A DNA stretch of 64,000 bases. Source: Cereibacter_A sp052244495. GTDB lineage: Bacteria > Pseudomonadota > Alphaproteobacteria > Rhodobacterales > Rhodobacteraceae. The notes beneath the pieces were generated by a model. That model did no database searches. It was not told where the DNA came from and worked only from the letters and a program-made list of their open reading frames with translations. Position numbers and translations under genes: made by a program. Below are positions 1 through 10,740 of this stretch, piece after piece. Within the stretch, counting starts at the first letter, position 1, and each line of letters begins with the position of its first letter. The stretch lies in NCBI GenBank assembly GCA_052244495.1, contig JBQPXH010000008.1, one strand, 5' to 3'.

Positions 1-1408
1 CGGCCGATCCCAGACGCGGCTCATCTGTCCGGAAGCTGGCGGTGACGCGCGGGGCCATCGCGCGGACGGGTTTCAGCACCGCAATGCCGAGGTCGGCATC
101 CGTGAGCACAACCTCCGCCTCATGCTCGCGGTCGAGGGTCACGCGGCCGCAGCCCGCGACGGCTCCCGCACCGGTGACGACCGTGCCCTTCGCATCGACG
201 AAGATGCCCGAGCGGGCGTGGCGCGGCTTGCGCACCTCGAGCCCGGCCAGCATCCCGCGCCGCTGCTCGTCGCTGAGCTCCACCATGCCCGGATCGAGCG
301 CGCGGTCGCCGAAGGGGCGGAAGCTCGACTGCATGGCCGTCAGAACGCGCGCCATGCGCTCGTCGTCGCCGGGGTGCCAGACAAGCATGTAGCCCTTGAT
401 CATCCCGCCGCGCAGTTCGGCATGGGTGTAGCTCGCGATCTCGGCCGAGCGGCCCTCGATGGTGAAAGAGGTCTCGCGGCGCTCGCGCGTGCCCTCGCGC
501 GGCACGACTTCCAGCGTCTGCAGGATGTCGTAGAGCCCGAAGAGCGTGTCCTGGTCGCCCGGCTCCGAGAGGAGCATGACCTGCACGCCCGATCCGTCCT
601 TCGGCGCGTAATGCACGAAGGGCGGCTCATAGCGGTCGAAGGTGACGAGGGAAGTCGGCAGGACGATCCGGATGCCGGCTTCCTCCTCGGTGACGGTCTC
701 GAGCCCGAGCTCGGCCTGCGCGCGGCCGTAGGCGTCGAGCAGCGCCGCCCGCTGGCGCGCGGTGAGGATGCCGGTCGCCTCGACGCCCCGGGCCCTCTGC
801 CAGGCGGCCATCGAGGCGCGGGTGCCGGAGCCGAAGGCTCCATCGATGGACGAGCCGTAGAAGCCGAACCATTGCAGCGCCGCCTGAAGCTCCTGCCGTT
901 CGCCGAGGGTCAAGAGCTGCTCGGACTGCCGCGCCTCGGCGGGCGTTTCGTCGGGCAGCAGTGCGGTTTCGGGGGCTTCCTCCGGACCGGGGGCCGCCCC
1001 TTCCTCCTCGAGGACCTGTCCGGTCCCGGGACCGGCAGGCTCTCCGGTCACGGGGCTGCGCATCGCCTCGCCCGGCGCGAGAAACGGTTCCCGGAAGTTG
1101 CGGCCATCGGCAATGAAGCTGTCGGGCGGCACCATCCCCGCGCCCAGCAGATCCCGCAGCCGCAGCCGCGCCACGTCCGGCCCGTAGGGACCGAGCACGA
1201 TCCCGTACCACCCCGAGGAGAGCCGATAGCCGGACACGTCGGGGAAGACCTCGGCATAGGCGCGGGCGCGCTCGTCGGCCTCGGCCTCGGTCGGGCGGGC
1301 CTCGATCTGCACCCAGACCTGCGCCTGCGCCTCTACCTGCGCCTGCACCGGGGCTGCCGCCGGAACCGCCGCCGCCAGCCACAGAAGGAAGATCGCCTGT
1401 CTCATCAT
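1..1408 (-). CDS. SPOR / peptidoglycan-binding / trypsin-fold protein, C-terminus cut off by window edge
   Basis: The reading frame runs from an ATG at 1408 through position 1 without a stop, so the C-terminus lies outside the window. A signal peptide (MMRQAIFLLWLAAAVPAAA) is followed by a SPOR-like stretch (WVQIEARPTEAEADERARAY, then GWYGIVLGPYG). Next comes a peptidoglycan-binding-1 domain around residues 170-235, recognised from LTLGERQELQAALQWFGFYG and IDGAFGSGTRASMAAWQ. The last visible part begins a trypsin-like fold (GIFVDAKGTVVTGAGAVAGC, then TDADLGIAVLK). The Asp-region motif DLGIAVLK is present, but the usual AHVV motif reads AGAV, so the catalytic His appears to be missing. The start is supported by AAGGCGGGA upstream of two consecutive ATGs. 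It probably acts in the periplasm at the cell wall. Family assignment is good; enzymatic activity is doubtful. Confidence 0.75.
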   Translation of the reverse strand, partial: MMRQAIFLLWLAAAVPAAAPVQAQVEAQAQVWVQIEARPTEAEADERARAYAEVFPDVSGYRLSSGWYGIVLGPYGPDVARLRLRDLLGAGMVPPDSFIADGRNFREPFLAPGEAMRSPVTGEPAGPGTGQVLEEEGAAPGPEEAPETALLPDETPAEARQSEQLLTLGERQELQAALQWFGFYGSSIDGAFGSGTRASMAAWQRARGVEATGILTARQRAALLDAYGRAQAELGLETVTEEEAGIRIVLPTSLVTFDRYEPPFVHYAPKDGSGVQVMLLSEPGDQDTLFGLYDILQTLEVVPREGTRERRETSFTIEGRSAEIASYTHAELRGGMIKGYMLVWHPGDDERMARVLTAMQSSFRPFGDRALDPGMVELSDEQRRGMLAGLEVRKPRHARSGIFVDAKGTVVTGAGAVAGCGRVTLDREHEAEVVLTDADLGIAVLKPVRAMAPRVTASFRTDEPRLGSA

Positions 1409-1532
1409 CCGCCGTCCCGCCTTGCTCCGGTCGCGGCAGCCGGCCCGTCAAATCCGGTCCGCGCGGCCGCCGCCGATTGACCCTCGCCTGCCTCTTGCCT
1501 ATGGAGAGGGCGCTTTGCAAGAGGGCCAGCGC

Positions 1533-2456
1533 ATGACCGGCAAACCCGTTCCCCCCCGCAGTTTTCAGGAAATCATCCTGCGCCTGATGAGCTATTGGGG
1601 CGGCAAGGGCTGCGCGGTGCTGCAACCCTACGACATGGAGGTCGGCGCGGGAACCTTCCATCCGGCGACGACGCTGCGCTCGCTCGGCGCCCGCCCCTGG
1701 GCGGCAGCCTACGTGCAACCCTCGCGCCGCCCGACCGACGGGCGCTACGGCGAGAACCCCAACCGCCTCCAGCACTATTACCAGTATCAGGTCCTCATCA
1801 AACCCTCGCCGCCGGATCTCCAGAAGCTCTATCTCGGCTCTCTCGAGGCGATCGGGATCGACATGGATCTCCACGACATCCGCTTCGTCGAGGACGACTG
1901 GGAGAGCCCCACGCTCGGCGCCTGGGGCCTCGGCTGGGAAGTCTGGTGTGACGGGATGGAAGTCAGCCAGTTCACCTATTTCCAGCAGGTCGGCGGGCAC
2001 GACTGCAAGCCCGTCTCGGGCGAGCTCACCTACGGGCTTGAGCGGCTGGCCATGTACGTCCTCGGCATCGACCACGTCATGGACATGCCCTTCAACGATC
2101 CCGACGGGCCCACGCCGCTCAGCTACGGCGACGTCTTCCGCCAGACCGAGCAGGAATATTCGCGCTGGAACTTCGACCAGGCCGACACGGACATGCTCCT
2201 CCAGCATTTCAGGGACGCCGAGGCCGAATGCGAGCGCATCCTCGCCGCGCCCGAGACCGACAAGGCCGGCCGTCGCATCGTCATGGCCCATCCCGCCTAT
2301 GACCAGTGCATCAAGGCCAGCCACCTCTTCAACCTGCTCGACGCCCGCGGCGTGATCTCGGTGACCGAGCGGCAGGCCTATATTGGCCGCGTTCGCGCGC
2401 TGGCGAAGAAATGCGCCGACGCCTTCGTCACCACCGAGGCGGGGGCTGCGGCTTGA
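1533..2456 (+). CDS. glyQ: glycyl-tRNA synthetase alpha subunit
   Basis: Encodes the alpha (catalytic) subunit of the bacterial alpha2-beta2 glycyl-tRNA synthetase, which charges tRNA-Gly with glycine in the cytosol. The 307-residue length matches the family (about 300). Hallmarks are QPYDMEVGAGTFHPATT near residue 31 and EVWCDGMEVSQFTYFQQVGG near residue 136, both part of the class II active site, followed by the helical C-terminal ERQAYIGRVRALAKKCADAF. The ATG at 1533 is preceded by GAGGGCCAGC. The stop overlaps the TTG start of the next gene, and glyS follows, so the three genes look like one operon. Confidence 0.97.
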   Translation: MTGKPVPPRSFQEIILRLMSYWGGKGCAVLQPYDMEVGAGTFHPATTLRSLGARPWAAAYVQPSRRPTDGRYGENPNRLQHYYQYQVLIKPSPPDLQKLYLGSLEAIGIDMDLHDIRFVEDDWESPTLGAWGLGWEVWCDGMEVSQFTYFQQVGGHDCKPVSGELTYGLERLAMYVLGIDHVMDMPFNDPDGPTPLSYGDVFRQTEQEYSRWNFDQADTDMLLQHFRDAEAECERILAAPETDKAGRRIVMAHPAYDQCIKASHLFNLLDARGVISVTERQAYIGRVRALAKKCADAFVTTEAGAAA

Positions 2457-2923
2457 ATGGCAAGCTCCTCGCCGGTGGCATCGTGCTGACCGCCCTGATC
2501 GCCGGAGCCGCGGTCTGGTGGACGCAGCTCTATGCCTATTACGAGGAGGCCGCGTTCACGCCGGGCGACGAGATCCGCCTGACGCCGATCCTCGGCGACG
2601 CGCCCGAGGCCATCGTGGCGAACGAGGTGACGGGGATCGATTCCGGCTCGTCGCCGCTCCGGTTCCGGGCCTGCTTCACCACGCCGCTCAGCCAGGCCAT
2701 GCTGACCGAGACCTACCGCGTCTACCCCGATCCCACGCCGCTCAACGCGCCGCCCTGGTTCGACTGTTTCGACGCCGAGCGGATCGACACGGCGCTGCAG
2801 AAGGGCGAGGCCATCGCCTTCCTGTCCGAACATGACATTGCCCCCGGGGTCGATCGCGTGGTCGCGGTCTTTCCCGACGGCCACGCCTTTGCGTGGCACC
2901 AGCTGAACGCCGAGGAACAGTAG
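2453..2923 (+). CDS. small membrane-anchored protein between glyQ and glyS (DUF6446-like)
   Basis: A 156-residue protein starting at TTG 2453, overlapping the glyQ stop by 4 bp, and ending 2 bp before the glyS ATG; this tight packing implies translational coupling. An N-terminal hydrophobic segment (LLAGGIVLTALIAGAAVWW) is followed by a soluble domain with RACFTTPLSQAMLTETYRVY and PPWFDCF, probably facing the periplasm as a single-pass anchored protein. I recall a DUF6446 family at this position in Rhodobacterales; that link is from memory. No catalytic motif is visible and the function is unknown. Its placement inside the synthetase operon is conserved context rather than evidence of a role in aminoacylation. 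Confidence 0.82.
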   Translation: MNGKLLAGGIVLTALIAGAAVWWTQLYAYYEEAAFTPGDEIRLTPILGDAPEAIVANEVTGIDSGSSPLRFRACFTTPLSQAMLTETYRVYPDPTPLNAPPWFDCFDAERIDTALQKGEAIAFLSEHDIAPGVDRVVAVFPDGHAFAWHQLNAEEQ

Positions 2924-2925
2924 CC

Positions 2926-5085
2926 ATGCCCGATCTGCTGATCGAACTCTTCTCGGAAGAGATCCCCGCCCGGATGCAGGCCCGCGCGCGCGAGGACCTG
3001 AAGAAGCTCGTGACCGACGGGCTGGTCGAGGCGGGCCTCACCTATGCCTCGGCGGGCGCCTTCTCGACCCCGCGCCGGCTCGTCCTGTCGGTCGAGGGGC
3101 TCTCGGCCGAAAGCCCGACGCTCCGCGAGGAGCGCAAGGGTCCCAAGGCCGACGCGCCCGCCGCCGCCATCGAGGGCTTCCTGCGCTCGACGGGCCTCAC
3201 GCGCGACCAGCTCGAGACCCGCGAGGACAAGAAGGGCGCCGTGCTCTTCGCCGTGGTGGAGAAGCCCGGCCGCCGCGCGCCCGAGATCGTGGCCGAGGTG
3301 CTGGAGAGGACGATCCGCACCTTCCCCTGGCCCAAGTCCATGCGCTGGGGCACGGGCAGCTTGCGCTGGGTGCGGCCGCTCCAGTCGATCCTCTGCCTTC
3401 TCTCCGATGAGGGCGGCGCCGAGGTCGTGCCAATGACGCTCGACGGGTTGACAGCCGGCAACAGCACCGAGGGCCACCGCTTCATGGCGCCCGCGCGCTT
3501 CGCCGTCTCGGGCTTCGAGGATTACCGCGCGAAGCTCGCCCGCGCCTTCGTGATGCTCGACGCCTCCGAGCGCGAGCAGGCGATCTGGCACGAGGCAACC
3601 ACCCAGGCCTTCGCGCAGGGGCTCGAGATCGTGCCCGACGCGGCGCTCCTCTCCGAGGTTGCGGGCCTCGTCGAATGGCCTGTCGTGCTGATGGGCGCCA
3701 TCGGCGAGGATTTTCTCGGCCTGCCGCCCGAGGTGCTGCAGACCTCGATGCGCGAGCATCAGAAATTCTTCTCGGTCACGAACCCCGCCACCGGCCGGAT
3801 CGAGAAATTCGTGACCGTGGCGAACCGCGAGACCGTCGACCACGGCGAGACGATTCTGAAGGGCAACGGCAAGGTGCTGTCGGCCCGCCTCTCGGACGCG
3901 CGCTTCTTCTGGGAGAACGACCTGCGCACCGTGAAGACGGCGGGCCTCGAGGGCATGGCCGAGGGGCTGAAACAGGTCACCTTCCACAACAGGCTGGGCA
4001 GCCAGGCCGACCGCATCGCCCGGATCGAGGCGCTGGCGCGCGAGATCGCGCCCCTCGTCGGCGCCTCTCCCGACCTCGCCGCCGAGGCCGCGCGGGTGGC
4101 CAAGGCCGACCTGCAATCCGCGATGGTGGGCGAATTCCCGGAACTGCAGGGCACGATGGGCAGCTACTACGCCCGCGCGGCCGGCCTGCCCGAGGCCGTG
4201 GCGCTGGCCTGCAAGGCCCACCACCAGCCGCTCGGCCCCTCCGACGCGGTGCCCACCGACCCCGTCTCGGTCGCTGTGGCGCTCGCCGACAAGATCGACA
4301 CGCTCACGGGTTTCTGGGCCATCGACGAGAAGCCCACCGGCTCGAAGGACCCCTTCGCCCTCCGCCGCGCCGCGCTTGGGGTGATCCGGCTGGTGCTGGC
4401 GACGGATCGTCAATTACCGCTTCATTCATTGTTCCGCCTTGTTTTCCTGTGGCGTCAGCAACTGTCTGTCGTTGGTCATGCCGACGCCCATGCCGTGCTG
4501 GGTGGGGTGCAACTGGCCATCCGGCGCGATGGTGCAGCGGTGACGACGCCGAGCGAAGCAGACGACCTCCTCTCCTTCTTCCACGACCGCCTGAAGGTCC
4601 ACCTGCGCGAGCAGGGGATCCGGCACGACGTGATCGACGCCTGCCTCGCCATGCCCGGCAACGACGATCTCTCGCTCCTCGTCAAGCGCGCGGAGGCCCT
4701 GTCGTCCTTCCTCAAGACCGACGACGGCACCAACCTCCTGCAGGGCTTCAAGCGGGCGAACAATATCCTCGCACAGGCCGAGGCGAAGGACGGGGTCGAA
4801 TACAGCTTCGGCGCCGATCCGAAATTCGCCGAGACCGACGCCGAGCGCGCGCTCTTCGCGGCCCTCGAGACGGCCGACGCGGCCATCGGCCCCGCCCTGC
4901 AGGCTGAGGATTTCGCCGCCGCCATGTCCGCCATTGCCGCCCTCCGCGCGCCCATCGACGCCTTCTTTGAGGCCGTGCAGGTCAATGCCGACAACCCGGT
5001 CCTGCGGCGGAACCGGCTCAACATGCTCCATTCCATCCGCGCCACCTGCGCGCGCGTGGCGGATTTCACCCGGATCGAGGGCTGA
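2926..5085 (+). CDS. glyS: glycyl-tRNA synthetase beta subunit
   Basis: The beta subunit of heterotetrameric glycyl-tRNA synthetase carries tRNA-binding and anticodon-recognition domains and works with GlyQ upstream. The 719-residue protein starts MPDLLIELFSEEIPARMQAR, typical of the family, and retains STEGHRFMAP, SMREHQKFFSV, RLSDARFFWENDL and FHNRLGSQADR. A DALR-type anticodon-binding helical region occupies about the last 130 residues (QGFKRANNILAQAEAKDG, ADNPVLRRNRLNML). Roughly residues 494-545 (bases 4405-4560) use less GC-rich codons than the rest and look like a lineage-variable insertion within an otherwise conserved frame. A dispersed hairpin repeat lies just past the stop. Confidence 0.96.
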   Translation: MPDLLIELFSEEIPARMQARAREDLKKLVTDGLVEAGLTYASAGAFSTPRRLVLSVEGLSAESPTLREERKGPKADAPAAAIEGFLRSTGLTRDQLETREDKKGAVLFAVVEKPGRRAPEIVAEVLERTIRTFPWPKSMRWGTGSLRWVRPLQSILCLLSDEGGAEVVPMTLDGLTAGNSTEGHRFMAPARFAVSGFEDYRAKLARAFVMLDASEREQAIWHEATTQAFAQGLEIVPDAALLSEVAGLVEWPVVLMGAIGEDFLGLPPEVLQTSMREHQKFFSVTNPATGRIEKFVTVANRETVDHGETILKGNGKVLSARLSDARFFWENDLRTVKTAGLEGMAEGLKQVTFHNRLGSQADRIARIEALAREIAPLVGASPDLAAEAARVAKADLQSAMVGEFPELQGTMGSYYARAAGLPEAVALACKAHHQPLGPSDAVPTDPVSVAVALADKIDTLTGFWAIDEKPTGSKDPFALRRAALGVIRLVLATDRQLPLHSLFRLVFLWRQQLSVVGHADAHAVLGGVQLAIRRDGAAVTTPSEADDLLSFFHDRLKVHLREQGIRHDVIDACLAMPGNDDLSLLVKRAEALSSFLKTDDGTNLLQGFKRANNILAQAEAKDGVEYSFGADPKFAETDAERALFAALETADAAIGPALQAEDFAAAMSAIAALRAPIDAFFEAVQVNADNPVLRRNRLNMLHSIRATCARVADFTRIEG

Positions 5086-5090
5086 GCCGC

Positions 5091-5140
5091 TCATTCTCGC
5101 CCAAATATCCCACGGGGGTGCGGGGGTGTGAAACCCCCGC
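5091..5140 (+). repeat. dispersed intergenic hairpin repeat, copy 1
   Basis: The element opens with TCATTCTCGCCCAAATATCC and continues into a G-rich hairpin: GCGGGGGT (5120-5127), loop GTGAA, ACCCCCGC (5133-5140). The same flank plus hairpin design recurs at 14531-14581 (reverse) and 33364-33411 (forward). Here it sits directly after glyS and probably also ends transcription. Confidence 0.72.
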
Positions 5141-5203
5141 TTCCCACCTCTCCGCTTGCTTGCCCGGCCCCGTTGCGTATCCTGCCCTGAAGGGAGCGCC
5201 GCA

Positions 5204-7747
<2,544 letters not shown>

Positions 7748-7968
7748 AAATCAACTGGTTAACGTCGTATTTGTGTAGATTTGTCGCAGTTGCGTGACTG
7801 CAACATGAGCGAAATCCCGCGCAAATGCTGCTTTTCTGATCGTTGCGAAAAAGCCACACGGCTGGACTCACCGTAAAGAACTTGGGTAGCCCATTCCCGG
7901 CTTCGTGCAGGTCGGGTCTGGGCCGCCTGCTCCCGGCGCGAAGCGGCCAACGACCGGGAACAGAGTAA
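7748..7968. other. intergenic region upstream of the SleB-like hydrolase
   Basis: This 221-base gap is visibly AT-richer in its first half (TGGTTAACGTCGTATTTGTG). It contains a small inverted repeat, GTTGC-GTGACT-GCAAC, near 7788-7803. It probably holds the promoter of the downstream hydrolase. No gene is evident. Confidence 0.4.
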
Positions 7969-8652
7969 ATGAGCGTGCTTCATGTCTGGATGCGCAGCGC
8001 CGTGGCGCTGACGCTTCTGAGCGGGGCGGCCTTCGCCGATGTGACGGTGAGCCAGTCCAACGATCCGACCGCCAACCTTGGCGGACAGCTTTCGGCCCTC
8101 CTCGGTGCCGAGCGGAATGCCCTTGGCACCGTCCCCGCGCACAGGCTCGAACAGGTGGCGACGGCCGTAGTGCGGCCCGAGAAGTCGCCGCGGTTGCGGA
8201 AATCCGTCGAGAAGCCGGCGCTGCGCTACGACGAGGATTGGCTTGCCTCGCAGCCCGTGGCCGCCAAAGGGTCGGACGAATGGAAATGCCTGGCCACGGC
8301 CCTCTATTTCGAGGCGCGGGGCGAGTCGATCCAGGGACAGTTCGCGGTGGCCGAAGTCATCATGAACCGGGTCGACCGTCCGGGCTATCCGGGGTCGATC
8401 TGCGGGGTGGTGCATCAGGGCGGCCAGTTCTCCTACACGTTCGACGGCAAGCCGGAGACGATCCACGAGAAGGGGGCCTTCCAGCGCGCCGGCAAGATTG
8501 CGGCGCTGATGCTGGCGGGCGCGCCGCGTCAGCTCACGCAGGGGGCCACGCATTTCCATACCCGCGCGGTGCGGCCGGGCTGGGCGCATCGCTTCCCCCG
8601 GACGGCGACCATCGGCGGGCACCTGTTCTATCGCCAGCCGGGCGGCTCCTGA
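7969..8652 (+). CDS. cell wall hydrolase, SleB/CwlJ family
   Basis: A 227-residue exported protein with an N-terminal signal peptide (about residues 1-23, ending SGAAFA). The C-terminal half is a Hydrolase_2 (SleB/CwlJ-type) domain, marked by LATALYFEARGESIQGQ with the family's catalytic Glu, then VAEVIMNRVDRPGYPGSICG, a QFSYTFDGKPE segment and a C-terminal THFHTRAVRPGWA. Members of this family are lytic transglycosylase-like enzymes that cleave peptidoglycan glycan strands; in non-sporulating Gram-negatives they serve wall remodelling. The linker between signal and domain is low complexity. It stands alone between the PPDK-like gene and folB. Confidence 0.9.
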   Translation: MSVLHVWMRSAVALTLLSGAAFADVTVSQSNDPTANLGGQLSALLGAERNALGTVPAHRLEQVATAVVRPEKSPRLRKSVEKPALRYDEDWLASQPVAAKGSDEWKCLATALYFEARGESIQGQFAVAEVIMNRVDRPGYPGSICGVVHQGGQFSYTFDGKPETIHEKGAFQRAGKIAALMLAGAPRQLTQGATHFHTRAVRPGWAHRFPRTATIGGHLFYRQPGGS

Positions 8653-8754
8653 GGTCTCGCTCCTGTCGCAAGCCTTGCCTCGCCTGCCGCCTTCGGGCTA
8701 GGCGGGATCGGTGCCGGGGCTATCCTTCCCGGGAGCTGACGCCGGGAGGCCGCC

Positions 8755-9657
8755 TTGACCAACGACATCCGCCTCGCCTTCGCCCACCCCGAGGAACGGG
8801 CCGAGGCTTCGGCCGGCGCCGCGCCTCGCGATCGGATCAGTCTGCGCGACCATGTGGCCGAGGTCGAGATCGGCGCCTTCCAGCAGGAACGCGGCACCCG
8901 GCAGCGCGTGCGCTTCAACGTGGTGGTCGAGGTCCGGCCACATCCTGCGCCGCTGCAGGACGACGTGGACCGCATCCTTTCCTATGACCGGATTACCGAG
9001 GCCATCGCGGCCGAGCTCTCGGCCGAGCGGCTGAACCTGCTCGAGACCCTCGCCGCTCGCATCGCCGAACGTATCCTCGCCGAGCCGCAGGCGATGCGGG
9101 TGTTCGTGCGCATCGAGAAGCTCGACCGGGGGCCCGGAGCGCTCGGCGTCGAGATCGTGCGCTCGCGCGCCGAGGCGCCGCTCAGGCGGACGGCCGAGGG
9201 CGGCGAGGCGGTGCATCCGCTGGTGGTTTTCCTCGACAATGAGGCCATCGCGGCGCCCGACCTGCCCGCGCGGCTCGATGCGCTCGAGGCGCGAGGCCTG
9301 CCGCTGGTGCTGGCCGTGGGCCTGCCCGACGAGCCGCGGCCCGAGACGCACCATCGCCCGACGCAGCGACGGATCGACCTCCTTGCCATCGAGCAGAATG
9401 CCTGGGCACTGGCGGCCCGCGATCCGCGCTGCGTCGTGGTCGCGACGCGAACCGAGATCGACTGGGCGATGCGCCGCGGGCAGACCATCGTCTGGGCGCC
9501 CTCGAAGCTGGTGCTGGATGCGGTGGACGGCCCCAACTCTCGCGATCCCGTGGCGCTGGCGCTCTGGCTTGCCGAGATGCTGGCGGCCGACCGGCTCGTC
9601 GTTCACGGCGATGTGACACTTCCGGCAGGAAGCCGCGTGCCGCTCGAACGCGCCTGA
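8755..9657 (+). CDS. folB: dihydroneopterin aldolase with a C-terminal extension
   Basis: FolB converts 7,8-dihydroneopterin to 6-hydroxymethyl-dihydropterin in folate synthesis. The N-terminal half has the family pattern VAEVEIGAFQQERGTRQRVR, then SYDRITEAI, NLLETLAARIAERIL and VRIEKLDRGPGALGVEI with the catalytic Lys near residue 122. The protein is 300 residues against about 120 in typical FolB; residues about 145-300 form an extra domain (VHPLVVFLDNEAI, TEIDWAMRRGQTIVWAPSKL) that I cannot name. The TTG start at 8755 follows GGGAGG at a good distance. folP and glmM lie downstream on the same strand. Confidence 0.9.
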   Translation: MTNDIRLAFAHPEERAEASAGAAPRDRISLRDHVAEVEIGAFQQERGTRQRVRFNVVVEVRPHPAPLQDDVDRILSYDRITEAIAAELSAERLNLLETLAARIAERILAEPQAMRVFVRIEKLDRGPGALGVEIVRSRAEAPLRRTAEGGEAVHPLVVFLDNEAIAAPDLPARLDALEARGLPLVLAVGLPDEPRPETHHRPTQRRIDLLAIEQNAWALAARDPRCVVVATRTEIDWAMRRGQTIVWAPSKLVLDAVDGPNSRDPVALALWLAEMLAADRLVVHGDVTLPAGSRVPLERA

Positions 9658-9702
9658 CCGCGGCCTCTTGCGCAGGAAGACGACCGGTCGCATGAACGTC
9701 GG

Positions 9703-10740
9703 ATGACCTATTTCCGTCCGATCCCCATTGCCGATGCCGCACGTCCCCCGGATGCGCTGCCCCTCGCCGGCGGCCCGCTGTTCTTCGACCGGGTCGAGTG
9801 TCTCGAGCGCGGTCGCGCGCCGGAGATCATTCCCGCCGCTGAACTCGACGCTGCGGCACTGGCCCCGCTGACTGCGCCGCGAGAACCCGTTGCGGGGCTG
9901 CCGATGGACCGGCCGCAGATCATGGGGATCCTCAACGTGACGCCGGACAGCTTCTCGGACGGTGGGCGCTTTGCCGCCCTGCCGGAGGCGCTCGCGCAGG
10001 CGCAGAGGCTTGTGGCCGACGGTGCCGACATGCTGGACATCGGCGGCGAGAGCACGCGGCCCGGCGCGGCCGAGGTCGACCCTGCCGAGGAGATCCGCCG
10101 GACGGTCCCGGTGATCGAGATGCTGCGGGGGCAGGGTCTGGAGACGCCGGTGTCGATCGACACGCGCAAGGCCGCCGTGGCCGAGGCCGCGCTGAAGGCC
10201 GGGGCCGATCTGGTCAACGATGTCGCCGCCCTGACATGGGACATGGGCCTCGCCGGGGTGGTGGCCGACCGGCAGGCGCCCGTCTGCCTCATGCATGCGC
10301 AGGGCACCCCGCAGACGATGCAGGACGATCCGCACTACGAGGACGTGCTGCTCGACGTCTACGACTGGCTGGCCGAGCGGATCGCCGCCGCCGAGGCGGC
10401 CGGCATCCCGAAGGCGCGGATCGTGACGGATCCCGGCATCGGCTTCGGCAAGACGGCCGGGCACAACCTGGCCCTCCTGCGCCGGCTGTCGCTCTTCCAC
10501 GGGCTCGGCTGTCCGATCCTGCTCGGAGCGTCGCGCAAGCGTTTCATCGGCACCCTTTCGGGGGAACCCGTGGCCGACCGGCGGATCGCCGGGTCCATCG
10601 CCGTCGCGCTTGCCGGAGCGGCGCAAGGAGCGCAGATTCTACGGGTGCACGACGTGCGCGAGACACGGCAGGCACTGGTTCTGTGGCAGGCAGTCACACG
10701 CGAGGCGGCAGAGACCGCGGGAGAACGGAGGCAGGCATGA
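9703..10740 (+). CDS. folP: dihydropteroate synthase
   Basis: DHPS condenses 6-hydroxymethyl-dihydropterin diphosphate with para-aminobenzoate and is the sulfonamide target. The core shows IMGILNVTPDSFSDGG from residue 73, MLDIGGESTRPGA, PVSIDTRKAAVAEAAL, LVNDVAAL, TDPGIGFGKTAGHNL and GASRKRFIG, in the order expected for the TIM-barrel enzyme. At 345 residues it carries about 72 extra N-terminal residues rich in Pro and Ala. The last bases overlap the glmM start (ATGA), so folP and glmM are translationally coupled; folB ends 45 bp upstream. Confidence 0.96.
   Translation: MTYFRPIPIADAARPPDALPLAGGPLFFDRVECLERGRAPEIIPAAELDAAALAPLTAPREPVAGLPMDRPQIMGILNVTPDSFSDGGRFAALPEALAQAQRLVADGADMLDIGGESTRPGAAEVDPAEEIRRTVPVIEMLRGQGLETPVSIDTRKAAVAEAALKAGADLVNDVAALTWDMGLAGVVADRQAPVCLMHAQGTPQTMQDDPHYEDVLLDVYDWLAERIAAAEAAGIPKARIVTDPGIGFGKTAGHNLALLRRLSLFHGLGCPILLGASRKRFIGTLSGEPVADRRIAGSIAVALAGAAQGAQILRVHDVRETRQALVLWQAVTREAAETAGERRQA

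Noticed and set aside
122..1480. Long plus-strand open frame opposite the first gene
   Set aside because: It is antisense to a minus-strand protein with recognisable signal, SPOR-like, peptidoglycan-binding and trypsin-fold parts, and its own product is low-complexity Arg/Gly/Ala sequence typical of GC-rich shadow frames.
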